The position numbers and the translations under genes were made by a program. A model generated the notes under the pieces. The model was not told where the DNA came from. It saw nothing but the letters and a program-made list of their open reading frames with translations, and searched no databases. This document shows, in pieces, positions 1-5,692 of a stretch of 10,131 bases of DNA. Source of the DNA: Firmicutes bacterium UBA6132 (lineage in GTDB: Bacteria; Bacillota_A; Clostridia; Tissierellales; Sedimentibacteraceae); contig DIVM01000249.1 in NCBI GenBank assembly GCA_002435835.1, positions 1 to 10,131 of the forward strand, in the 5' to 3' direction. Each line of letters begins with the position of its first letter. Position 1 is the first letter of the stretch.

Positions 1-1281
1 AATTTAGAATTAAGAAAAATTCAAATAAAAGATGTAGTTTTAGGTGAAAAAAATAAGATAGAAAACAATACATTATTTTTAAATTCAAGTTTATTAAGTG
101 ATTTAATAAAGGAAGATAAAAGAATAAAAGATGTCACATTCGATATTGCAAAACCTGGTGAATCTACAAGAATATTGCCTGTTAAAGATGTTATAGAACC
201 GAGAGCTAAATTGAATGGTGAGATGTTTTCTGGAACTTTTGGTGTTCAATTTGAAGAGGGTGGCAGCGGTATAACTTATGTACTTAATGGATGTTCTGTT
301 GTTACAACTGGGCCAATTGTTGGATTTCAAGAAGGTCTAATCGATATGAGTGGACCAGCGGCACAATATAGCCTGTTTTCTAAACTTATAAATATAGTAA
401 TGGTAATTGTAAAAGAAGAAAATGTTAATCAACATGAACATGAGGAAGCTGTAAGGCTAGCAGGCATAAAAGCAGCTAATTATATTGGAAAAATTGGTCT
501 TCAATACAAAGAATATGAAACAGAAAAATATGAATGGAAAAATATTGGTGAAAAATATTCCGAATATGGTGATTTGCCAAAAGTTGTTTATGTTTATAAC
601 TGTATGAGCCAAGGTTTATTGCATGATACATATTTTTATGGTAGGGATACAAAACTTATTATCCCAACTATAATTTCACCGTTAGAAGTAATGGATGGTG
701 CTATTGTAAGCGGAAACTGTGTTTCTCCTGGTTCTAAAACAACTACATATCATCATTTGAATAATTCAGTAATAAAAGAATGTTTAAAAAAACATGGCAA
801 AGAAATAAATTTTATGGGAATTGTATTAAATCCTTTAATGGTAACTTTAAAGGAAAAATATAGAAATTGCATGCTAACTACAAGACAAGTAGAGATGTTA
901 GGTGCTGATGGTGTTGTTATTTCCCAAGAAGGTTTTGGTAATCCTACAACTGATTTGATGATTATATGTCAATCATTAGAAAAGAAAGAAATTAAAACTG
1001 TTATTATTACAAACGAAGATGCTGGGGCTGACGGATTTTCTGAATCTCTGCCGGACAGTGTTAATGAAGCAGTTGCAATTGTTTCAACAGGTAATAGCAA
1101 TGAAACTATAATGTTACCAAAAATGAATAAAATAATAGGTGTTTTAAAAGACATTGAAAAAACTACCGGAGGAAACATAGATTCTATTCAGGATGATGGA
1201 AAGCTTTTGGTTGAAATACACGGCATAATGGGTTCTCACAACTTGCAGGGCAATACTTATTTAAGTGCGACAACAATTTAA
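1..1281 (+). CDS. Glycine/sarcosine/betaine reductase component B, alpha/beta proprotein (GrdE/GrdG/GrdI type), 5' end cut by window
   Basis: The frame is open from base 1 (N-L-E-L-R-K-I...). Family members start M-x-L-E-L-x-K-I, so probably only the initiator codon is missing and the full protein is about 427 aa, the family's usual size. In this family the proprotein self-cleaves at a conserved Cys, giving a large N-terminal fragment and a smaller C-terminal one that carries a pyruvoyl group. That group forms a Schiff base with the amino substrate. The expected site is visible as G-N-C-V-S, with Cys at 718-720 (about residue 241). Other family blocks are present: PGES/PVKDVIEPR near residues 50-68, VGFQEGxIDMSG, QHEHEEA, QGLLHDTYxYG, EVMDGAIVSG, EEGFGNPxTDL and the C-terminal AIMG-like stretch (here GIMG). 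The selenoprotein partner starts 12 nt downstream, so the two are co-transcribed. The sequence does not say whether the substrate is glycine, sarcosine or betaine, and GrdA, GrdC and GrdD are not in the window. Confidence 0.93.
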   Translation, partial: NLELRKIQIKDVVLGEKNKIENNTLFLNSSLLSDLIKEDKRIKDVTFDIAKPGESTRILPVKDVIEPRAKLNGEMFSGTFGVQFEEGGSGITYVLNGCSVVTTGPIVGFQEGLIDMSGPAAQYSLFSKLINIVMVIVKEENVNQHEHEEAVRLAGIKAANYIGKIGLQYKEYETEKYEWKNIGEKYSEYGDLPKVVYVYNCMSQGLLHDTYFYGRDTKLIIPTIISPLEVMDGAIVSGNCVSPGSKTTTYHHLNNSVIKECLKKHGKEINFMGIVLNPLMVTLKEKYRNCMLTTRQVEMLGADGVVISQEGFGNPTTDLMIICQSLEKKEIKTVIITNEDAGADGFSESLPDSVNEAVAIVSTGNSNETIMLPKMNKIIGVLKDIEKTTGGNIDSIQDDGKLLVEIHGIMGSHNLQGNTYLSATTI

Positions 1282-1293
1282 AAGAGGTGCTGT

Positions 1294-2562
1294 ATGAAAA
1301 AAATAATATTTTATACAAATCAATTTTTTGGTCAAATAGGCGGCGAAGATAAAGCTTATACAGAACCTCAATTTCATATTGGTCCCATAGGAAATGCAAA
1401 TGCATTTATAGATAAATTAGAAAATGCAGAAATTGTTGCAACTATTATTTGCGGTGATAATTACTATGTTGAAAATATGGACAAAGTGAAGGACTTTATT
1501 AAAACAAATTTAAAAGATGTTAAATTTGATTTACTTATAGCAGGTCCCGCTTTTAATGCAGGACGTTTTGGTATTGCATGTGCAGATGTCTGTGTTTTTG
1601 TTAAAAATGAATTTAATGTTGAAGCTATAACAGGTTTGTATGAAGAAAATCCAGCTGTGGAAATGTATAAAAAGGATTTATATATTTTGAAAGTTGGAAA
1701 ATCTGCTGCAAATACAAGGAAAGCTGTTTTACTAATTACAGACTTTGCTAATAAAATATTAAATAATGAACAAATTGGAAGTCCAAACGAAGAGCAATAT
1801 TTTGCTAAAGGAAAAAGAATTAATATATTTAAAAGTAAAAATGGAGCAGAAAGAGCATTGGATATGCTGGTTAAAAGACTTAACAATGAACCATATGAAA
1901 CTGAATTAGAAATTTCAGTATATGAAAAAGTTAATCCAGCACCTCCATTAAAAGAATTAAAAAATGCTAAAATAGCTTTATGTACATCTGGAGGAATTGT
2001 ACCCTTTGGAAATCCTGATCATATGCCAGCTGCATCGGCTAAAAATTTTAAAATGTATGATATATCAGACGAAAGCAATTTAAAAGAAAATGAGTTTGAA
2101 TCTGTTCATGCAGGTTTTGACCCTGTTTATGCAAATAAAGATCCTAATAGAGTTGCCCCTTTAGACATATTGAGAAAATTAGAAAAAGAGGGAGTTATAG
2201 GAAGTGTTTATCCTTATTTGACTACAACAACAGGCAATTCAACATCTGTTTCAGATGCTACAAGAATGGGAATAGAAATTGCTCAAAAATTTTTAGATGA
2301 TGGGGTTGATGGTGTTATTCTTACAAGCACATGAGGAACTTGTACTCGTTGCGGTGCAACGATTGTAAAACAAATAGAAAAAGCAGGTATACCTGCAGTG
2401 CATGTTTGTACAGTTACACCTATATCAAAAACAGTTGGTGCAGTTAGAATTTATCCAGCACAGGCCATACCATATCCAACAGGTAATCCACAAATTTCGC
2501 TTGAAAAAGAAGAACAGCTCAAAATGGAAATAGTTCAAGGAGCACTTAATCTTCTTTTATAA
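1294..2562 (+). CDS. Glycine/sarcosine/betaine reductase component B, selenoprotein subunit (GrdB/GrdF/GrdH type), with in-frame UGA = Sec347
   Basis: A conventional reading stops at TGA 2332-2334 after 346 aa, but the same frame continues to TAA 2560-2562, giving 422 aa. The junction reads T-S-T-U-G-T-C-T-R-C-G-A, the selenocysteine motif of GrdB/F/H, with U347 and nearby C350 and C353. Family blocks run through both halves: NQFFGxIGGEDKA (residues ~9-21), ICGDNYY, GPAFNAGRFGIAC, SGGIVPFGNPDHMP, HAGFDPVYANKDPNRVAPLDILR and YLTTTTGNST, then after the UGA AGIPAVHVCTVTPISKTVGA. In the known mechanism the substrate is held by the pyruvoyl subunit, the Sec of component B attacks it to release ammonia or an amine, and the carboxymethyl group passes to selenoprotein GrdA. 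An AGAGGTG ribosome site lies 5 nt before the ATG. The C-terminus is somewhat shorter than the GrdB proteins I recall. Substrate class is undetermined, and any annotation ending at 2334 is truncated. Confidence 0.95.
2341..2367 (+). promoter_or_regulatory. bSECIS-like hairpin for Sec insertion at UGA 2332
   Basis: Just after the UGA the mRNA folds as CGTTGC-GGT-GCAACG (2347-2361), a perfect 6-bp stem with a GGU apical loop. The stem extends outward to 2341/2367 with further A-U, U-A and G-U pairs and one C/U mismatch. The apical loop starts 18 nt after the UGA and opens with G. Both agree with the known bacterial SECIS consensus, in which SelB recognises the loop. The hairpin lies inside the coding region, as is usual in bacteria. 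Confidence 0.85.
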
Positions 2563-2565
2563 AAA

Positions 2566-2609
2566 AGTAACAGTATTAAATGATGTATTCCATCTTTAAT
2601 GCTGTTATT
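2566..2609. terminator. Bidirectional terminator between convergent grd and GNAT genes
   Basis: An inverted repeat pairs 2568-2580 with 2595-2607 (TAACAG-T-ATTAAA with TTTAAT-G-CTGTTA; 13 bp with one T-G). A run of six A's precedes it and T-rich sequence follows, so both strands show a stem followed by U's. It ends the grd operon on the plus strand and the SRAP-GNAT pair on the minus strand. The GNAT stop codon (2576-2578) lies inside the stem. Confidence 0.7.
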
Positions 2610-3061
2610 CCATTTTTATTTGTATTTTTTTCTTCAATTACTGAAAAGCCAACTTTTTCGTAACATTTTTTAGCACTTAAATTAGAGCTTGAGGTATGTA
2701 ATAATACTTTTACCATATTTAATTCGTGGGAGGAATATTCTATGAGTAATTTAGTAATTTCAGCACCATAACCCTTATTTCTAAATTTTTCTCCGATTAA
2801 GAAACGGCATATTTTACATTCGCTTTTTTTATAATTTATGAATCCAAGTTCAACCATACCAATGATATTATCATCAAGAATAGCAGTAAAGAATTTTGTA
2901 TATATTGTGTCTTTCATCATTCTTTGTTCTATTTGATTTATTGTAATTGGAAAACTATATGACGGTCCTGCCCATTGATGCAAGAAATCTGCATCTTTTC
3001 CTTCATTACATTTTATTATAAACTGACAATCTGATTTTGTTGTTGGCCTTAACTTAATCAA
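2576..3061 (-). CDS. GNAT-family N-acetyltransferase (TTG start)
   Basis: A 161-aa GNAT-fold protein predicted to transfer an acetyl group from acetyl-CoA to an unknown amine. The acetyl-CoA loop is visible as R94-N-K-G97-Y-G99 (R/QxxGxG/A), preceded by the beta-4 stretch CRFLIG and followed by a helix. The C-terminal N-L-S-A-K-K-C-Y-E-K-V-G-F is the usual GNAT ending. The reading frame extends upstream to an ATG at 3154, but that start has no ribosome site and adds 31 residues unlike GNATs. A strong AAGGAG lies at 3071-3076, about 9 nt before TTG 3059-3061, and translation from there begins with the typical I-K-L-R-P-T-T-K-S-D. The gene is 96 nt downstream of the SRAP gene on the same strand, so co-transcription is likely. 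The substrate cannot be inferred. Confidence 0.85.
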   Translation of the reverse strand: MIKLRPTTKSDCQFIIKCNEGKDADFLHQWAGPSYSFPITINQIEQRMMKDTIYTKFFTAILDDNIIGMVELGFINYKKSECKICRFLIGEKFRNKGYGAEITKLLIEYSSHELNMVKVLLHTSSSNLSAKKCYEKVGFSVIEEKNTNKNGITALKMEYII

Positions 3062-3157
3062 TAAACTTTTCTCCTTATTAATTGTGACTGTAGAAGTATA
3101 TCCATATGTAGAATTTATGTCAAGAATTAACTTTATTTTGTAAATAAAATTCAATTG

Positions 3158-3790
3158 CTATAAAATAACAATTTCACTATATAGCTCATTATTATTTTTT
3201 TTAATTAATTCATCAATACTTTTTCCACTAAACCATTCATCTATTTCAAGCTTGTCAAATATAAGAGGCATGCGATCGTGAATATAAGATACTGAGCTAT
3301 TAGCTTCTTTTGTTATAATGGTATAAAAAATATCCACATCTTTCTCATTTTCACAAGTATCGAACATACTGATTTGAGCTGACTTGTGCTTAGGAACTAT
3401 GTTGTATAGTCCTGCAAAATAAAGCATGGAGTTAGATTTTTTTATAATATGTTTATCTTTTAATTTATTATTTTGTGTATTTTCTTTCCATTCAAAATAG
3501 GCAGATGCTGGTATAGTGCATCTGTTAGAAACAATAAGTTTTTTAAACATTTGTTTTTCTGTGATAGTTTCTGCCCTAGCGTTTATAATTAACCCTTTTT
3601 CATTCCATTTAGGAAATCCCCATTTTGCTAAAATAGGTCTCATAGCTTTTTCATCTTGTATATAAATTGGAGCTATGTTTGAGGGAAATATTTCACCAGT
3701 TTTATAATCTTTGTAAATATTTTTTTCAGCATTATGGATAATTTCTTTAAATTCTTTTTCATCAATATCAATGTAATATCTTCCGCACAT
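3158..3790 (-). CDS. SRAP-domain protein (YedK/HMCES-like abasic-site processing protein)
   Basis: A 210-aa protein that is entirely an SRAP domain. Catalytic residues known from E. coli YedK and human HMCES are all present: Cys2 (M-C-G-R-Y), the N-A-R-A-E-T motif starting at Asn70, Glu100 in Y-F-E-W, and His171 in H-D-R-M-P. In this family Met1 is removed and Cys2 forms a thiazolidine link to abasic sites in single-stranded DNA, shielding the lesion. The length is normal, and AGGTGAT lies just before the ATG. The upstream region holds an imperfect palindrome (3805-3829), and an IS110 element is inserted about 65 bp upstream, which may have separated the gene from its original promoter. The GNAT gene follows on the same strand. 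Confidence 0.93.
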   Translation of the reverse strand: MCGRYYIDIDEKEFKEIIHNAEKNIYKDYKTGEIFPSNIAPIYIQDEKAMRPILAKWGFPKWNEKGLIINARAETITEKQMFKKLIVSNRCTIPASAYFEWKENTQNNKLKDKHIIKKSNSMLYFAGLYNIVPKHKSAQISMFDTCENEKDVDIFYTIITKEANSSVSYIHDRMPLIFDKLEIDEWFSGKSIDELIKKNNNELYSEIVIL

Positions 3791-3804
3791 AATATCACCT
3801 TGTA

Positions 3805-3829
3805 TAATGGAACTATAGTAATTCCATTA
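3805..3829. promoter_or_regulatory. Palindrome upstream of SRAP gene (possible operator or 5'UTR hairpin)
   Basis: TAATGGAA at 3805-3812 and TTCCATTA at 3822-3829 form a perfect 8-bp inverted repeat 15-39 nt before the SRAP start. The core contains GAACTATAGTAA. This matches one half of the Firmicute LexA box GAAC-N4-GTTC and the GT of the other half, with two mismatches. It could be a weak SOS operator, fitting an SOS-linked gene family, or simply an mRNA hairpin. Confidence 0.3.
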
Positions 3830-3858
3830 ATTTATTTTCCTTTCTCGATTATTTTCTA

Positions 3859-3864
3859 TATAAT
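3859..3864 (+). promoter_or_regulatory. Left-end -10 box of a predicted circle-junction promoter
   Basis: A perfect TATAAT sits 2 nt inside the inferred left end with no good -35 in the flank. In the joined circular form, TTGACT (5344-5349) at the right end would lie 16 bp upstream: 13 nt of right end, CT and one A. Junction promoters that drive the guide RNA and recombinase after excision are known for IS110 elements. Confidence 0.5.
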
Positions 3865-3870
3865 CTAAAT

Positions 3871-4040
3871 AGACGCTGTGGATTAGTTCTGTCACCTACA
3901 GCAGCTGCCCATAAACAGCTGACTGTTTCTATTGAGGCTCTAACCGCAGCTCTATGTTTATTTGTTAATTAGTTAGATAACGCATGACGTTTTATATATA
4001 GCAAGGATACATTCAACATAGAGTTCGTGGAAACATAGCG
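3871..4040 (+). ncRNA. Predicted IS110 bridge RNA (target- and donor-binding loops)
   Basis: The non-coding leader folds into two consecutive stem-internal loop-stem units, like the ~177-nt IS621 bridge RNA. Unit 1: outer stem 3875-3881/3944-3950 (GCTGTGG with CCGCAGC, one G-U), inner hairpin 3898-3907/3916-3926 (10 bp, one bulged A), open strands 3882-3897 and 3927-3943. Unit 2: outer stem 3951-3958/4015-4022 (TCTATGTT with AACATAGA), an added TTTG/CAAG helix (3961-3964/4002-4005), inner hairpin AACG/CGTT (3979-3982/3988-3991), open strands ~3965-3978 and 3992-4001. The unit-2 strands carry AGTTAG and TATATAG, matching the right and left ends of the element, so unit 2 is the likely donor loop. 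Unit 1 would be the target loop. The 5' end is placed ~7 nt after TATAAT; the 3' end is approximate. Confidence 0.6.
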
Positions 4041-4070
4041 TATTAAAATTTAAAAAAGGAGTTGTTTACT

Positions 4071-5243
4071 ATGATTTTTGTTGGTATTGATGTTTCCAAA
4101 GCTAAACATGATTGCTGTATCATTGATTCTGATGGTTCTGTTATCACTAATTCTTTACGTATTGAGAATTCAAAATTAGGATTTGAAACTCTTTATTCAG
4201 CCATCCTTTCTAATTCAGATGATCTAAACAACGTAAAAATAGGACTTGAATCAACAGGTCATTACAGCACAAATATCACAAATTATCTGTATTCAAAAGG
4301 CTTTAAGGTTCATATTCTGAATCCATTAGCCACTAATCTTTTTCGTAAGGCTGGAACCCTTAGGAAAACTAAAACAGATAAAACTGACGCCAAAGTCATT
4401 GCTACTATGCTCTTTTCTGATGAATCTAAATCCTATTCACCAGTATCATACCACATTCAAGAGCTAAAGTCATTAACAAGACACCGTTATCGCATGATTG
4501 GCTATCGTTCCAAACTTAAAATTTCTGTAACAAGACTTATTGATATTATTTTTCCAGAATTGCCTGATTTATTTTGGTCAATACATCAAGCCTCAAGTTA
4601 TGCTCTATTGCTTGAATTACCAACACCTAATGACATTAAGTCTTGTCATTTAACTAAACTTATTAACATCATTACTAAGTCTTCAAACGGCAGATATGGT
4701 AATGATAAAGCCATTGCCTTAAAAGAATTAGCATCTAATTCCATTGGTTCTGCTAATCGTTCTGTTGCTTTTGAACTTCAACAAACAATTCGTCTTATTC
4801 TCTCTATTCAAAATGAAATAGATATTTTAGACAAGCAGATCAAAATTGTTGTAGATGAGATTAATTCTCCCATTATTACCATCACTGGTATTGGTTATAC
4901 CTTAGCCGCCATTATTTTGGCTGAGATTGGCGACATTGAGCGATTCTCAACACCTGCTAAACTCTTAGCCTTTGCTGGAATGGAGCCTTCTACTTACCAA
5001 TCCGGAAAGTTTAATGCTTCCAAAACACCAATGGTGAAACGTGGTTCCACATACCTTAGATGGGCTGTTTTGCAAGCTTCCAGGTTGGTACCAATGCGTG
5101 ATGCAACTTTTTCCGCTTATCTATCTAAAAAGCGTTCTGAGGGTAAACATTATTGCGTTGCTCAGAGTCATATAGGCAAAAAACTTTTACGCATTATTTT
5201 TTACTTGTTAAAAAACAATACTGCATTTGTTCCACAAATGTAA
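4071..5243 (+). CDS. IS110-family DEDD recombinase/transposase
   Basis: A 390-aa recombinase. The RuvC-like N-terminal domain carries the DEDD residues D7 (V-G-I-D-V-S-K), E60 (G-L-E-S-T-G), D103 and D106 (K-T-D-K-T-D-A-K). A helical linker follows (~115-265), then the Tnp20-type C-terminal domain: ITGIG (~271-275), LLAFAGMEPS (298-307), Q-S-G (310-312) and KRGSTYLRWAV (323-333). The nucleophilic serine of this family is expected in the P-S...Q-S-G stretch (S307 or S311). In characterised IS110 elements the enzyme and a bridge RNA exchange strands between the element's joined ends and a target site. ATG 4071 is chosen because AAAAAAGGAG ends 9 nt before it; the TTG at 4062 abuts that site. 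The frame is intact and the catalytic set complete, so it may be active. Confidence 0.95.
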   Translation: MIFVGIDVSKAKHDCCIIDSDGSVITNSLRIENSKLGFETLYSAILSNSDDLNNVKIGLESTGHYSTNITNYLYSKGFKVHILNPLATNLFRKAGTLRKTKTDKTDAKVIATMLFSDESKSYSPVSYHIQELKSLTRHRYRMIGYRSKLKISVTRLIDIIFPELPDLFWSIHQASSYALLLELPTPNDIKSCHLTKLINIITKSSNGRYGNDKAIALKELASNSIGSANRSVAFELQQTIRLILSIQNEIDILDKQIKIVVDEINSPIITITGIGYTLAAIILAEIGDIERFSTPAKLLAFAGMEPSTYQSGKFNASKTPMVKRGSTYLRWAVLQASRLVPMRDATFSAYLSKKRSEGKHYCVAQSHIGKKLLRIIFYLLKNNTAFVPQM

Positions 5244-5270
5244 TGTTCTGTATCCATCCAATATTTTTTC

Positions 5271-5289
5271 AGAACAACTCTGTTGTTCT
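5271..5289 (+). terminator. Hairpin after transposase, possible terminator
   Basis: AGAACAAC-TCT-GTTGTTCT is a perfect 8-bp stem with a 3-nt loop, 27 nt after the transposase stop. An interrupted T-rich stretch follows, with a TTTTTT run about 15 nt on. It probably ends the transposase transcript, although a structural role in the element's right end cannot be excluded. Confidence 0.5.
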
Positions 5290-5343
5290 ATTTGTTATAC
5301 TCTTTTTTATCTTAATAATTTTCAAATTACTTTCAAATTTTTC

Positions 5344-5349
5344 TTGACT
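5344..5349 (+). promoter_or_regulatory. Right-end -35 box of the predicted circle-junction promoter
   Basis: TTGACT (5 of 6 matches to TTGACA) faces outward 13 nt before the CT at the inferred right end. In the integrated form no -10 lies at normal spacing in the flank; the only nearby candidate, TAATAT at 5375, is 25 bp away. In a circle it would pair with TATAAT 3859-3864 at 16-bp spacing. Confidence 0.45.
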
Positions 5350-5372
5350 CCATATAGTTAGTCTCACTTGCA

Positions 5373-5392
5373 TTTAATATTTAATATTTAAT
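5373..5392. repeat. Short tandem repeat, TTTAATA x ~2.9
   Basis: Three head-to-tail copies of a 7-bp AT-rich unit lie just outside the inferred IS right end. No function is apparent; it may be ordinary AT-rich intergenic sequence. Confidence 0.5.
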
Positions 5393-5426
5393 TTGTCATA
5401 AATAGAAACTTTTATACAAATTAAAA

Positions 5427-5457
5427 AGTTAGTATTGATTTAAAAACAATACTAACT
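5427..5457 (-). terminator. Rho-independent terminator of the DUF362/ferredoxin gene
   Basis: AGTTAGTATTG (5427-5437) and CAATACTAACT (5447-5457) form a perfect 11-bp stem with a 9-nt loop. On the minus strand TTTTAATTTG follows directly. The hairpin begins 8 nt after the stop of the ferredoxin frame. This supports the ferredoxin segment being the true 3' end of the transcription unit. Confidence 0.8.
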
Positions 5458-5464
5458 AAAATTT

Positions 5465-5692
5465 TTACTTTCTATAATTTCCGCCAAATAATTTTGCTGC
5501 TACTCCAGCTAATTTATTATCTTTTCTTAATTCAACTGCTTGGTGTAAACATAATTCATGGCAACACATGCATTCTATGCAAATATCATAATTTATATTT
5601 TTAGTTTCTTTGTTTATTGCTTGAACAGGACAGCTTTCAACACACATATTGCACTGTTTACATATTTTTTTGTTTATATATGGTCTAGCCTT
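5465..5692 (-). pseudogene. Out-of-frame C-terminal 2x[4Fe-4S] ferredoxin domain of the DUF362 gene
   Basis: The open frame from 5692 to the TAA at 5465 encodes 75 residues with two complete cluster motifs, C11-x2-C14-x2-C17-x3-C21-P and C38-x2-C41-x2-C44-x3-C48. The first ATG (5647) lies inside the first motif and would lose C11 and C14. No usable start or ribosome site precedes K-A-R-P-Y-I-N-K-K, so this is not an independent gene. The frame is +1 relative to the DUF362 frame, which stops at 5685. Removing one A from the AAAA run (TTTT at 5691-5694, plus strand) gives ...V-I-D-L-L-K-A-R-P-Y-I-N-K-K-I-C..., a seamless ~387-aa DUF362-ferredoxin protein of a common clostridial architecture. 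The domain itself has no internal stops, so the lesion is recent, a sequencing error, or bypassed. Confidence 0.8.

Larger units (their letters stand above)
3856..5364 (+). mobile_element. IS110-group insertion sequence (about 1.5 kb, complete)
   Basis: One DEDD recombinase gene with a ~200-nt structured leader and a ~120-nt right end. IS110 elements lack clear terminal inverted repeats and recombine at a short core dinucleotide. I place the ends at CT 3856-3857 and CT 5363-5364 (TCT at both ends) for three reasons. The two strands of the second RNA internal loop match the sequences beside these CTs. Joining the ends would place TTGACT (5344-5349) 16 bp from TATAAT (3859-3864). CT is also the core used by the characterised relative IS621. 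The inferred pre-insertion site is ...GATTATTTT-CT-CACTTG..., between the SRAP and DUF362 genes. No target duplication beyond the core is expected. End positions are inferred and less certain than the element itself. Confidence 0.8.

Noticed and set aside
1464..1886. 140-aa minus-strand open frame inside the GrdB-type gene
   Set aside because: It is antisense to a clearly conserved gene and is a typical AT-rich shadow frame.
2332..2334. TGA as a true stop or nonsense mutation in the GrdB-type gene
   Set aside because: Conserved family sequence continues in frame for 75 codons, the Sec motif is exact, and a bSECIS-like hairpin follows.
5153..5347. 64-aa hydrophobic open frame overlapping the transposase 3' end
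   Set aside because: It overlaps the recombinase out of frame, has no ribosome site, and its hydrophobicity comes from T-rich right-end sequence.
3840..5349. Alternative IS110 ends using CT at 3840-3841 and 5348-5349 (17-bp junction promoter spacing)
   Set aside because: Spacing is ideal, but neither RNA loop matches the sequences at these positions, whereas the 3856/5364 ends fit both donor-loop strands.
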